NCBI GenBank assembly: GCA_030220185.1
Contig: JASPKZ010003845.1
Coordinates: 1 to 64,000 of the forward strand
Direction: 5' to 3'
DNA from: Diploptera punctata
Taxonomy: Eukaryota; Arthropoda; Insecta; Blattodea; Blaberidae
Length of the DNA: 64,000 bases
The position numbers and the translations under genes are program-made. Under the pieces are notes generated by a model. The model was not told where the DNA came from and did no database searches. It saw only the letters and a list, made by a program, of their open reading frames with translations. Positions 1-11,784 of this stretch are shown here, one piece after another; the first letter of the stretch is position 1, and each line of letters begins with the position of its first letter.

Positions 1-3000
1 ACCACCATCCACTACCACCACCACTACTATCACCCAGCAGCAGCACCAACACTGCCACCCACCACTACTATAAACACCTCCATTAACAACCGCCACCACT
101 ACCACTGCCACCACCAGCACCAACAGCACGTCCAAACACACAATCAATAACAACAACCACTCATGCAACAGCAGCAGCACCAACACTGCACACCACCGAC
201 TACTATAAAACACCTCGAAATCACCACCTGACAAACCACTACCACTGCCAGCACCAGCACCAGCACTTCCCACAAATACCACCACTACTACCAACACACT
301 ACCACCACAAACCACTCTACCACCACCACCACCACTACTACTAACCACCAGCTAGACTACCTACTACCTACCAAAAACAGCAGAAAAAAAAATGAACAAC
401 AACCACTACTATAAACACCTCCATCATCACCACCACCAGTACCAACAACACATCCACCAACGACTACAACCACCACTACTACCACCCAGCAAGCACCACA
501 CTGCTACCACCACGTACTATAAACACCCCATCACACCCCACACCACCATTACCCCAACACACCCACCCTACTACAACCATACTATACCCAGCAGCAGCAC
601 CAATACTGTCACCACTACTACTATAAACACCTCCATCATTATCTCTACCACCAACACCACCATCACTACCACCACCACTACTATCACCAGCAGCAGCATC
701 AACTCAGCAACCACCACCCACTATAAACACCTCCATCACCACCGCCACCACTACCACTGCCACCATCAGCACCAGCACTTCCAACACCACCATCACTACC
801 AACACCACTACTACAACCAGCATCAGCACTAACACTGCCACCACCACTACTATAAACACCTCCATAACCACCGCCACCACTACCACTGCCACCACCAACA
901 CCAGCACTTCCAATACCACCATCACTGCCAACACCACTACCACCAGAAACACTACCACCACCACTACTACAACCACCACTACTACCACCAGCAGCGTCAC
1001 CGACACTGCGACCAGCACTACTATAAACACCTCCATCACCACCACAACCACCACCACTTCCACCAACTCCACCACCACTACTACCACCAGCAGCAGCACC
1101 AACACTGCCACACCACCACCACTATAAACACCTCCATCACCACCGCCACCACTACCACTGGCACCACCAGCCCCAGCACTTCCAACACCACCATCACTAC
1201 TAACACCACTACTACCACCAGCAGCAGCACCAACACTGCCACCACCACTACTATAAACACCTCCATCACCACCGCCACCACTACCACTGCCACCACCAGC
1301 ACCAGCACTTCAACCACCACCATCACTACCAACACCACCATCACTTCCAACACCACTACCACCATAACCACTACCAGCACCACCACTTCTCCATCCACCA
1401 CTACTAGCACCAGCAGCAACAGCAAAACTGCCACCACCACTACTGTGAACACCTCCATCTCCACCACCACCACTACCACCACCACCACTACTACCACCAG
1501 CAGCAGCACCAACACTGCCACCACCACTACTATAATCACCTCTATCACCACCGCCACCACTACCACAGCCACCACCAGCACCAGCACTTCCAACACCACC
1601 AGTACTATCAACACTACCAGTACTACCAACACCACTACCACCACAACCACTATCACCACCACTACTACAACCACCACTACTACCACCAGCAGCAGCACCA
1701 ACACTGCCACCACCACTATTATAAACACCTCCATCACCACCACCAGTACCACCAACACCACCACCACTACTACCACCACCACTACTACCGCCAACAGCAG
1801 CACCAACACTGCCACCACCACTACTATAAACACCTCCATAACCACCGCCACCACTACCACTGTCACCACCAGCACTAGCACTTCCAACACCACCATCACT
1901 ACCAACACCACTACTACCCCCAGCAGCAGCACCAACAGTGCCACCACCACTACTATAAACACCTCCTTCACCACCACTATCACCAACACCAGCACCACTA
2001 CTACCACCACCACTACTACCGCCTGCAGCAGCACCAACACTGCCACCACCACTACTATAAACACCTCCATCACCACCACCACTATCACCAACACCACCAC
2101 CACTACTACCGCCACCACTACTACCAGCAGCAGCAGCAGCACCAACACTGCCACCACCACTACTATAAACACCTCCATAACAACCGCCACCACTACCACT
2201 GCTAACACCAGCACTTCCAACACCACGATCACTACCAACACCACTACCACCAGAACCACTACTACAACCACCACTACTACCACCAGCAGCAGCACCAACA
2301 CTGCCACCACCACTACTATAATCACCACCATAACCACCGCCACCGCCACCGCTACCACTGCCACTACCACCACCAGCACTTCCAACACCACCATCACTAC
2401 CAACACCACTACCACCTCAACCACTACTACAACCACCACTACCACCACCAGCAGCAGCACCAACACTGCCACCACCACTACTATAAACACCTCCATAACA
2501 CCGCCACCACTACCACTGCCACCACCAGCACCTGCACTTCCAACACCAGCACCAGCACTTCCAACACCACCATCATTACCAACACCACTACTACCACCAG
2601 GAGCAGCACCAACACTGCCACCACCACTAATATTAACACCTCCATCACCACCATCACCACTACCACCAACGGTACCACCACTACTACCACCAGCCGCAGC
2701 ACCAACACTGCCACCACCACTACTATAAACACCTCCATAACCACCGCCACCACTACCACTGTCACCACCACCACCAGCACCAGCACTTCCAACACCACCA
2801 TCACTACCACCACAACCACTACTACAACCACCACTACTACCACCAGCAGCAGGACCAACACTGCCACCACCACTACTATAAACATCTCCATAACCACCTC
2901 CACCACTACCACTGCCACCACCAGCACCAGCACTTCCAACACCACCATCACTACCACCACAACCACTACTACAACCACCACTACTACCACCAGCAGCAGG

Positions 3001-3290
3001 ACCAACACTGCCACCACCACTACTATAAACACCTCCATAACCACCGCCACCACTACCACTGTCACCACCACCACCAGCACCAGCACTTCCAACACCACCA
3101 TCACTACCACCACAACCACTACTACAACCACCACTACTACCACCAGCAGCAGGACCAACACTGCCACCACCACTACTATAAACACCTCCATAACCACCGC
3201 CACCACTACCACTGCCACCACCAGCACCAGCACTTCCAACACCACCATCACTACCAACACCATTACCACCACAACCACTACTACCACCAG
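1..3290. repeat. (ACC/ACT)n-derived array with ~150 bp higher-order unit
   Basis: Seen: the + strand is almost entirely ACC and ACT triplets with interspersed GCC, AGC and AAC. A non-triplet landmark, TATAAACACCTCCAT, recurs about 20 times. Near the right end the spacing is regular: the AGGACCAACACTGCC landmark lies near 2851, 2998 and 3151, giving periods of 147 and 153 bp that differ by whole triplets. The minus strand reads as a Gly/Ser/Ala-rich frame with a repeated GGYGGVYSSGGGSVG core from 3303 down to about 2500. A one-base deletion there (ATAACACCGCC instead of ATAACCACCGCC) shifts it to a Val-rich frame. No signal peptide precedes it and a TAA stop lies 15 codons upstream of the first Met. 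Long open frames are automatic in such triplets, so I treat this as a minisatellite. A silk- or cuticle-like structural exon is the less likely alternative. Confidence 0.9.
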
Positions 3291-3831
3291 CAGCATACTC
3301 CATACATGGCTTAAGCTTTTTCTTTCCATTTTATTACCTTGCGTATCTTTCAAATACCAATAGAAAGCCTCAAAATCCATCGTCATGTTCAAAGTGGTTG
3401 AAAAATATTTTTGTTCTTTCTTTCGTCTTAAAGAAATGTTATATATTTTGGGCAACAGTTTATTTAATAGTAGCATAATATTTTAATATCAATTAAACCA
3501 ATTGATACATGACTGGTAACTATATAAAATGACAATAAATAATATATCAGCTTAAATATTTTCGATTTTATTTTTTTCTAATGCTATTGCTCCATTTCAT
3601 GTTTTATCTTGTGAATGTAGACAGAAAAAATCAATAATCTTTCATATTAGTTACATTACGTATATATCAGTTACATTAAAATTACATATTTTACTCACTA
3701 ACAGGGCTATAATAACATTAAACTTTTGGAGGCTAAAGAGGCATTTTATTCAGAACATTTCCTAATGTTATTTCTCCATCGTTCGTAAAATTAAGTTTTT
3801 CTGAATTTTCAATTTTCGTTGTTATTTCTCT
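3291..3831. other. AT-rich intergenic DNA
   Basis: No coding region, RNA gene or recognisable repeat is visible between the array and the (TTA)n tract. Confidence 0.6.
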
Positions 3832-3833
3832 AA

Positions 3834-3905
<72 letters not shown>

Positions 3906-4017
3906 TATTTCATGCTTATGTTTAGGGTGGGCAATATTTTTGCTATTATTAATAGTATTATTATTATTATTATTATTATTCCATGCTTATGTTTAGGGTA
4001 CGCAATATTTTTGCTAG
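3832..4017. repeat. (TTA)n microsatellite with duplicated flank
   Basis: A (TTA)n run is followed by CATGCTTATGTTTAGGGT and GCAATATTTTTGCTA. The same run-plus-flank unit then recurs about 73 bp later, so the microsatellite and its 3' flank were duplicated in tandem. Confidence 0.8.
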
Positions 4018-4359
4018 AAAGTAGGACTTGTGTAGGGCCTATTTGTTTGCAGACATTTTATCACCATCTGTATTTTTAATATCATTATGTAATATTAAGT
4101 TTATTTTTAATGGATAATAGGCCAAACTAACAAATTTCATTTGATATAATTTATTTAATTTTTGTATAGTCTCAGACATTGATTATCAACTTTAATTAAA
4201 ACGGCGAATTCAGTTTTATTGTTAATTTATAAGCTTCCGTTTTTATATCACGGAATTAGGATAACACTACCACGAATTTAGGAGCCATACCACTTATTGG
4301 CAAAGTCTATGATAAAATAATGAGACATTGGGGACAACTGTACATGGATTTGGAGTAAA
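4018..4359. other. Unassigned DNA
   Basis: Nothing recognisable is visible here. It lies between the duplicated microsatellite and the start of the composite segment. Confidence 0.5.
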
Positions 4360-4581
4360 TTCAATGAATATTCTCGTAGAAAGTGCATAATACATTACTG
4401 TATACATATGTTATCACCATTATCTAAAATGTTATATTTGCACCAAAAAAATAAATAAATAAAAAATCTCGGAATTAAGCACGTTTACACTGTGTACTGC
4501 ATTTGAATAACTAATGATCATCTTAAATGGACTTATAAATTGTAGTTCGAGATAGGATAAGAACAATAATTTTTAAATACT

Positions 4582-5612
4582 AAATAACTCACTGGTACTA
4601 TATCCGGAGGTTTATCACCGCACGGACATACGCTTTCGATGTATCCCAACTTTGAATATCGTTTTTCATTTATTCCTTTTGTAATTCACTACCTCAAATC
4701 ATGCTTAATGTAATTTTTGCGCCATAGTGCAATTTGTCGTACTTACAGCAATGGTGACCACGATTGAAAGTTCAACTTCAAACATTTCGGAGTTGCCAAC
4801 CAAAATAACAATACTGCAATATTACATATTGCAAACAACGTGTGGGAAGTAAAACCATTGCCATCTATGTATTCTACTTAAAATGTGTGTACAAAAATAT
4901 GTCCAAATGGTAGTGTTAATGTACATTATACGAAAGAAATCACTACTTTATTAAATTAACTGAACTTAATTTGAAACAATACAAAACGTAATTGTCGCCA
5001 TTGCTCCCCCCAATTTATTGAGAATTGTTCGTAAAATGGCGTAGGCAAATAAAAGGTATCATTCTGGTGTCACGGCCTGCTGTATTTTCAACTAATAAAC
5101 ATTGCCCAGACGGTTAACGTTAGTCACTTGTTTATAATGAACGCAAATTTTTCCAACAAAGATGTTTATATTTTACTATTATTTATTATTTTGAAAACAC
5201 CACCGCTCAAAAAATAATGTACAATACACGTTTGTGAAGTATTTTACAGATTCTCGGATATTAACCTCGCTATCGCTTGGTTTTTAAACATTTTCCTCGC
5301 TTCTGTAGAACCACTTCCCAACCTCGCATCATAATATACTATTACACCACCTCATACTAGGCGTACCTACTGGATTATTAGTCTCTGATTTACCTATATG
5401 ATGTTTCCGACCCCTATTCATTCCCCATTTTTGGCAAAATTTCTGCCCATACAGTCTGCAATAAGTAACTTTTCCTATTATATCTGATTTACCATAATCA
5501 TCTAGCTTCCTGTTATGTACTTTTCTTCATTCATGTAGTTTTCTTCATTCACCTGTCTGTTTGCCTCTCTTCGGTTCAAACATTATCCTAAGTATTTAGT
5601 CCCAAATACTCG
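4582..5612 (-). mobile_element. RTE-A LINE 3' fragment (copy 1), interrupted
   Basis: On the + strand the fragment begins with CTCACTGGTACTAT, the reversed 3' end found in many RTE-A copies in the window (compare CTCACTGGCACTATCG at 63011). It carries the decayed C-terminal coding region. It is split by repeat U at 4719-5344 and resumes at CACCACCTCATAC. No open frame remains. Confidence 0.75.
4719..5344. repeat. Unclassified interspersed repeat U, copy 1
   Basis: A block of about 626 bp starts near TTTTTGCGCC and ends near AACCTCGCATC...ACTATTA. It is inserted in the RTE-A fragment. Related blocks lie at 19397-19940 (same host position in the duplicate) and at 59875-60819 (a different site), so it is mobile. 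I see no convincing terminal inverted repeat and no protein. The T-run at its left edge could be a reversed A-tail. Confidence 0.7.
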
Positions 5613-5745
5613 GTTCTTTTACGAGCCTGAAAGTCTTTTGACTCTGGACCCACGGCTTATAGTCCGTCCCGGAAGACTTGCCCCATGGATATTTCCAACC
5701 TAAAAATTCATTGACCACGGCCGGGTTTAAACCCGGCAATGTGGT
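5613..5745 (-). mobile_element. SINE-A fragment (reverse)
   Basis: It matches the reversed 3' half of the SINE at 33165-33551: TTTTACGAGCCTGAAAGTC, ACCCACGGCTTATAGTCC and a B-box-like GGGTTTAAACCCG at its tRNA-derived end. Confidence 0.7.
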
Positions 5746-5769
5746 GTGCGGTATACAAAAAGTAAATAC

Positions 5770-7205
5770 AAAGAAGAGGTTATTGATAGGATATTAATAT
5801 GGGTATAGGTGAATGGGTGATGGATTTATCGCAGGATGTGGTATTTATTACAAGGAATTCCCGTGATGTGGGAATTTTTATGCTCGCGGTCTAGTCAGGG
5901 TGGGTTCGGTGAGCGATGAGGATAACTTATCAAAAGGAATAACGAAGGAACTTTGTACGGGCAGCGATAGTTTTGTCAATAATTGAAGTTCACAAGTCAC
6001 TTGATTTATTTAGTATAGGAGATGCTATAGGCTACATATATTTAATACAATGAAAACACTCGATGATACGATGTGTATAGAGATCCGGCTTCTCTACGGA
6101 ATACCGAAGAATTATTATTATTATTAATATTGTAATATAAAAAATATGGATCAGTATCCTCAAATATAGATTTATTGCAATGCTTTGTTCCAATATTTTA
6201 CTCATTAGAAAACTTAACGTAATTTGTAGAGCTATTTGAACTTGCCCTAAGATCGTCCTCTTCGATTAGGAGTTACAATTTTCTATTTGAACTAGTAGCA
6301 GTCGTTATTTCCCCGCAGTTTAAAATAAAACTTAATCGATGTTCTCCCTTCGTTATCTGGAAGGCTTCTCTTCTGTACGCGTCTCAATTTGATATCTTGA
6401 AAACTTCAGTATTCCTTCAATCGTTCAGATCGCTACAGGAGAAAGGGTTACAATTTATTCCTATTGGCCTAAACATTGTGGACATATATTACATATATAT
6501 AAAGGTTGTGACTTTCCTTTGTTTCTGTTCGTGATGTAACTAATAATAGGTGTGTCTATCTCGCGTTATTTATTGTCAATGTTGCCAAGTTGTTCACAGT
6601 TAGGCATTTGGGTTTTCTATTAAGGGCCTAACAGCTTATTTAAAAACCGTTAGTTTCATTTAATTTTAATGTATTATTCGTAGTTATCTTTTAACTGATA
6701 TATGTGTCCAAATTTTAATTTGTAACTTCATAGTGAAATTCCAATTGTAAACGTTTTGTCATACTCGTCATTCATAAATATTATTTTGACTTGACATTTT
6801 AATCTGTTTTCAAATAGACGTTTTGATACATTCCTATTAACAAAGGGTTTGGTATCTGTAGGTTCCTGTTGTAATCAGGTACCTGGAATTCATGTATACC
6901 TTGGTTATCTACACTTTCTGGCGCCGTCTGTATTGGAATAACCGAAATTTAACAAAATGAGTTGTTTTAGTCATTTATAAAGAAAGGAAACCAACTTTTA
7001 TATAATTAATAGAATTGATTCATTAATATGTTCGTTGGATTGCAAATAAATTTCTGAGTAGTTGAAGTCCAAACTTGATATGTTTATATATATTATATCT
7101 CTATATCAAATTATGGGCCTATATTTAAATGATTTAGATTTAAGGAAATATTTACTTTATATTTGAAACTAAAAACAATATGGAGGGAAATTCGTGTTAC
7201 ATTAT
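5770..7205. other. Copy-1-specific insertion, possible LTR remnant
   Basis: About 1.4 kb is present here and absent from the duplicate (compare 20340-20577). I see no open coding region. At about 6922 lies TGGCGCCGTCTGT, resembling a gypsy-type primer-binding site, just after a TATCTACA that could be an LTR end. No second LTR or polyprotein is seen. The LTR reading is weak. Confidence 0.3.
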
Positions 7206-7269
7206 ATATATATATAATATGCGAAAGGAGCTATACCGTGGATATCTGATAAACGAAATCTATATAAAA

Positions 7270-7775
7270 TATATAGGATCTATAAGAAACTGTTTTGGGC
7301 TTAAGTATAGAAATGCGTACCCTTGATTTTTCAGTTCATTGTTGTGAATTATAACTCTTCTTCTGCATTTAGTAACATTTTAAAATATTTAAAACAATTT
7401 TATAACGTTATTTATGATTTTTATGTATTTATTCAAATACTCATATATTGCGATGGTGACTTGACATTTCCTTCAGAGAGTATATTATATAGTTGGAACC
7501 AGTGGGTTATCGAAGGTTACGATTATTAAGGAGTGAAGAAAGGGCGTTTCATGGGATCCACCCTACGTTAGAGTAATTGAAATAGGTTTAAGTTTGAGTT
7601 GGTAGCTTTTAGGTTCGTTACATTTTAAATGTGTCTAAATACATAAAACTAAAAAAAAAGATAATAAGCGAAACAACGATAATAATCGATATGAGCTCTA
7701 TAAGCTCTGGCGCATGCGCACTGATGTTCTATAGGACTTTGAAAATATATCAAGTAAGTTAAAGTGGACTGTTTC
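7270..7775. other. Second copy-1-specific stretch
   Basis: About 500 bp is not matched in copy 2 (compare 20640-20670). There is no convincing gene. It holds the perfect palindrome GCGCATGCGC at 7710-7719, an NRF-1-like motif, with nothing nearby to regulate. Confidence 0.4.
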
Positions 7776-7789
7776 CCTGTTTTGTTTAA

Positions 7790-8045
7790 ACTGTGGATTG
7801 TCCTGGTTGCCTAATAGAGTATGGTTCCGGTGTTGATGGTTGTTTCGTTGTTTCGGCGTAAAAATCTTGAGAAGGATTTTATATGGAAATGAAGTATAGT
7901 TGTGGGCCTCTTATCAGATATTTATTTCATGTGAATGAATCTCAACCCTGTGGAAATAGACTTGTGAGCAGAATATGTTGTCCTATTCGCGCCCAGATTT
8001 GAATCCCGATGCTACTGGCCTGAACCATTAAAGTTCATGATTATA
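7790..8045 (+). mobile_element. Probable tRNA-derived SINE remnant
   Basis: The duplicate at about 20690 preserves the A-box-like TGGCCTAGTGGTGTCTG after GTCCTGG; here it has decayed to TTGCCTAATAGAG. The conserved body ends in CCCAGATTTGAATC (B-box-like on the reverse strand). The family is not named. Confidence 0.4.
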
Positions 8046-9479
8046 TAATATACTAACAGTAATAACTAACCTGTGAAATGTTAATTTTTTCATTCGTGAT
8101 TAATATAATTTACAAACATTTTTTTTCAGTTTCACATTCACTGTCATTTCTTGGTAACGCCCGACTGACTACGTCATCATTGTAATTATCGCTATGCAAC
8201 TAGGTGCATTTTGTCAAGAAAGTTTATGAAATTTATTTTTGTAATAAAAACATGAATTGAACGTAATGGACAAAGCCGCATACCATTTGAAATAAATGTT
8301 GTACAGCTGGATTTCTCTTGGAATTTGCTCTTTAAGTAAGTAATTCATATATACAGTTTTGTCTTTAAAAAAGTTTCGATAAGTTACAATATTTAAAAAT
8401 AATTGTACGTTAAGTATTTGATATACATTCAATTACAACATTTTTCTTTTTGTTTATCTTCTTTTTGTTTGGGCGCTGCAGTCGATCTTGGTGGAATACT
8501 AGTTACCATCTGGTTTCTGGTTCCAAGATTCACGTATGTAAAGCGGTTGGAGTCAATTGATGTTATAGGCTGTTTAAATCCTGATCACATGTTCTTTCGA
8601 AAGGAACTAAATACGTGGGTCTCCTGTATGCATATCCGGCATATAATGGTACATCAAGCTTGAGAAACAAAAATCAGCGAACTATTTTGAGTCTCCCTTG
8701 CCCAGATTTAATTTCCTCCGCTATTGATTCCAACTATGAAAAATTGTACCTAAGTATAAATAACAATGTAACACTGATAGAACATTTTGGCTTTATCAAC
8801 TATACTTTTCCTTACTATTATATAATTGAGTTTCTTTTGTAAGAAATTTTATGGATATCGGCCTAATTTCCAACCCCCAAATTGAAATATTTGTTTAGGG
8901 TTTTCTCCCAAGGAAGATTTATCTTCTGTACAGCCAGGCAATATTTCTCTTACCTGTTAATTTCTCTTCCGTCTGCCGTTGGAAAGTGAAACTTCCTCAT
9001 CCGCATTGATGCGTTTTAACATCTTCTGGTTTGCTTCTTTCTCTGGATTCTCGCCAAAGGTTTGTCCAGCAAGGAGGGATTGACAATACTTAGGTAATCT
9101 ACTTCAGATTAAGTCTTTGATGTTTAGATGTACACAAATACCCTCCAACAACTTCAAAGTTACAATTCTTATGTGAAGGGCGTTTACGTATGATTGTTAT
9201 TAGTTAAACAAATACTTTCTCAAACTTCGATTGGGCAGGTATATGTGTTTATTCTCTTAAGTTGTCCTGTGCTGGCGTTGAAGATGACTCTTGAATCTGA
9301 TAACTGTAACCTTTGAAGGCAATCACTATGTACTAATTTAATGCGATATTTAAACAGTAGCGGTGTCAAAAATAATATCTGTCATCCTGGAATAAGAAAT
9401 TAAATTATCCTGGGGAACAGAGGTAAATTGACACTTGGGGGGAGGGTAATAAAAGTGATATTGCATTGTTCCACTTGGC
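8046..9479. other. AT-rich body of the duplicated segment, no gene
   Basis: This is shared with about 20930-22380. The short open frames here (for example 8403-8663) are not kept in the duplicate, where stops and indels break them. They are not supported as genes. Confidence 0.5.
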
Positions 9480-9740
9480 TGAAGGTATATGCAACCCATA
9501 ATTTAACAAGCGAGGACGGCATTAAATTATGTCCGCTTTGCAAGAAAAGTGGAGAAACTGGCAACATATTATGTCATTTCGCAATGTGATAGAACTTCGT
9601 AGATTACAGTTACTGCCAGAGAGATTTCTCAGGTCGATGGTTGTAGAATGGCGTTTTGGGATCTATTAGGGGTGGTTGAGCGCGAAGAAAAAACACGGAA
9701 GTTTTTGGATGCAGTGAGAAAATAAAGAGAGGGCAAAATT
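9480..9740 (+). pseudogene. LINE C-terminal remnant
   Basis: In the + frame around 9515-9590 the sequence reads LCPLCKKSGETGNILCHF. This resembles the Cys/His motif (C-x2-C ... H) at the end of many non-LTR reverse transcriptases. It is followed by VEREEKTRKFLDAVRK. The duplicate at about 22385-22605 keeps the same block in worse condition. It is a decayed fragment and no clade is assigned. Confidence 0.4.
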
Positions 9741-9909
9741 GGAGCTTCGAGAACGAACTTCTAGCAATCCATCCATCCATAGTAGTTCTTCTCGAGGACA
9801 GGCCTTTCACTGCATTAATAGCATTTTCATGCTATGATTTGCTAATTTAATAGGGAATTATAGGTATGGTATCTTCCCGTTGCTTTCCATACCGGTGAAC
9901 GATTATGAT

Positions 9910-10638
9910 GACTATTTAACTCATGCCCCAAATGGAAGTCAATGACCAATCACGTTACAGTGATTTTTGATTTACTACCAATCACAGTCGTGTTTCGCCT
10001 AGAATTTGCCAACTAAAGTTTATCATAATAAAGAAAGCACCTCCTTTTTAACATTCTGAACAGGTCATAGCATTATTTTGCAGCGACTGACTCACTAAGA
10101 AATACGCTACCAGATTGTATATATAGTGCACGAATGTCAACACATACAGCATGTGGGAGTTAATATAAAACATTTGTAGCAATTGATTATACCACCAAAA
10201 AAAAGTAACCACTGTTTGCACTTTCTTAAATGTATTTTTTCCCAGAAAAATATAATTGTCATATGTACATCATAGGACATCATAAATGGATTAATATACA
10301 GTTTGATGTGTTTCATTTTTTCTCCACTAGAGTGCATTCTTACAATATTGCGTTCCTTTGGCAATAAATAATATCTGGTTGCAGTGACGAACAAAAGAAG
10401 CAAATGAAGCATACAAATCGTTTCTCATTTGTTTTCAAACATCGTCATTTACATTAAATATATAAATATTTTAAAATAACTATGTTTAAATAATGATTTG
10501 TGAGTAAACAGCTTAATTTTATTCGTTAAATAGTCCTAGCAAATGCCACTCTTGATTTCCAAATTCTGTAGATAAATTCACTCCTCCCTTCGTGAGTCGT
10601 GAATTTATCGATAATTTGGAAATTACTCGTGGCATTAC
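9910..10638 (+). mobile_element. Non-autonomous Crypton-type element, copy V
   Basis: 729 bp from GACTATTTAACTCATGCCCC to CTCGTGGCATTAC, flanked on both sides by TTATGAT (9903-9909 and 10639-10645). The 5' end, with two CCAATCA boxes, matches the 5' end of the recombinase-bearing element at 35455-37311. The 3' part also matches it: GTTAAATAGTC at 10525-10535, then a hairpin to 10638. The recombinase gene is missing. The empty site is visible in the duplicate near 22765-22790. It is an internal-deletion derivative that presumably relied on recombinase supplied in trans. Confidence 0.8.
10541..10638. repeat. 3' terminal hairpin of Crypton copy V
   Basis: Arms of about 41 nt (10542-10582 and 10597-10637) pair through AATGCCAC/GTGGCATT, ATTTCCAAATT/AATTTGGAAAT and GATAAATTCAC/GTGAATTTATC, with a short internal mismatch in between. 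The loop is about 14 nt. Confidence 0.8.
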
Positions 10639-10835
10639 TTATGATAATGGTAAGGATGATGACGATGGCCGGACGATTTTCGGCGACCGTTGGCCCTAAT
10701 CTTCTGACATTTCTTTCATAGGTGAGGAAAAACCCCGAAAAAACCTCACCCACGAGACTGTCTCGACCGGGAATCGAACGCAGGCCCGCTGCGTGACAAT
10801 GCAGCACGCTACCTTGAGAGCAGAGCAGTGTACAA

Positions 10836-10888
<53 letters not shown>
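10836..10888. repeat. (TA)n(TG)n microsatellite
   Basis: A (TA)n run passes into (TG)n just after the tRNA-derived end of SINE-B. The duplicate has (TA)n at 22978-23022 in the same place. Confidence 0.9.
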
Positions 10889-10891
<3 letters not shown>

Positions 10892-11156
10892 ACGCTCTAG
10901 CAACCTCAATTTTTATTTTGACGGAACCAAACTCTTGGCATATAGTAATAAATTTAAACCGTCAAAATCGGACCATTATTTGGACTTCTGAGCAAATGCA
11001 CTCTGTATTCATGCGTGACGGACTCTTATAAGTTCAAGATTAAAAATTGTGCCAAATCATAATTACTGATACGTAGCTAATAGTTGTAGTTAATAGAAAT
11101 CTATATCCATACATCCTCACGTGGAGAAAGTTACTCTCTAAAGGGAGGTTCATTTA

Positions 11157-11263
11157 GGGTCGGTTTCACCAACAGAGGTAACTGTATTACGCCAGTTTAA
11201 GCTATGCTTTATACACGGGGAAAAATGGCGTAACACAGTTACCTCTGTTGGTGAAACATACCC
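11157..11263. mobile_element. PIF/Harbinger-like MITE (107 bp)
   Basis: Terminal inverted repeats of about 38 bp begin GGGTCGGTTTCACCAACAG on the left and GGGTATGTTTCACCAACAG on the reversed right end, with three mismatches over the full arms. It is flanked by TTA at 11154-11156 and 11264-11266. The duplicated segment lacks it (GGGAGGTTCACATAGAGC near 23303), giving an empty site. A TTA duplication with GG-starting termini is typical of PIF/Harbinger. No transposase is present. Confidence 0.75.
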
Positions 11264-11404
11264 TTAGAGCTAATTTAGTTAAGCCTATTTCCCTAGATGT
11301 CAGTTATTGTAATGATGTTAGCACATCGTCTCAAAAAAATCTTGCAGAGAACTAATGTATAACTTGGATGGGAAAAGCCGATTAATTTTTACCAGAAGTA
11401 ACTT

Positions 11405-11545
11405 TTACGACCCCGAAAATTTTCGGACTAGGGACCCATGATCTTATCTCTTGGATTCTGACATCCTAAAATATCAACCGACCTCCCGAGTTTGAATTGC
11501 CGACCCTCGTGACCAGAGGCAAAGAACTAAAACTCTAGCACAACA
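11405..11545 (-). mobile_element. SINE-A-like remnant (reverse)
   Basis: It carries a decayed block resembling the SINE-A body: GACTAGGGACCCATGATC, ATCTCTTGGATTCTGACATC and GAGTTTGAATTGCCGACCC. It is duplicated at 23478-23620. Confidence 0.6.
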
Positions 11546-11784
11546 AGACCGTTAGATAATAGCTGTAACAATTATTATATCCTCACTTTATAGCACAATG
11601 CAGAATATTAGTAACAAGTACCGGATGCTAGAAAATTAACTTAAATTATTTTGTAACCTAATTTGTTCATTCAAGTTGAATTTCCAGAAGTTGGGTATTA
11701 AGGAAAACAATAAGAAGTAAGAAAGAAATAATCGATGGATGGAAGAGTTGAATGAAGTTGGGTCTGTAACGATGAATTATAATA

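Larger units (their letters stand above)
9768..10830 (-). mobile_element. SINE-B (reverse), split by Crypton MITE
   Basis: Left part 9768-9909 and right part 10646-10830 together form one reversed SINE-B: CCATCCATAGTAGTTCTTC at one end, GATGATGACGATGGCCGG in the middle, and the tRNA-derived head with a reversed B box, GGGAATCGAACGC, near 10770. The duplicate copy at 22632-22970 is uninterrupted. Related copies lie at 14951-15226 and 58440-58742. Confidence 0.8.
4360..11733. repeat. Composite segmental duplication, copy 1
   Basis: This stretch aligns collinearly by eye, with many substitutions, to 19050-23868. Shared blocks in order are: an RTE-A 3' fragment, repeat U, SINE-A remnant, a tRNA-like SINE, an AT-rich middle, a LINE C-terminal remnant, SINE-B, a (TA)n tract, and a second SINE-A remnant. 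Copy 1 additionally holds about 1.4 kb at 5770-7205, about 0.5 kb at 7270-7775, a Crypton-type MITE at 9910-10638 and a Harbinger-type MITE at 11157-11263. Copy 2 lacks these. The same nested order in both copies argues for duplication of the composite rather than independent insertions. Boundaries are approximate. Confidence 0.75.

Noticed and set aside
1..3290. CRISPR-like array
   Set aside because: No constant repeat with unique spacers; this is a eukaryotic minisatellite.
392..3476. Long open frames on both strands in the first array (up to 740 codons)
   Set aside because: ACC/ACT triplets contain no stops in most frames; the products are poly-Thr, poly-Val or Gly/Ser runs and overlap on both strands.
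7710..7719. NRF-1-like palindrome GCGCATGCGC as a promoter
   Set aside because: No gene, CpG island or conserved context nearby; absent from the duplicate.
8403..8842. Two overlapping open frames in the duplicated segment
   Set aside because: The duplicate at about 21330-21700 breaks both frames with stops and indels, so there is no coding constraint.
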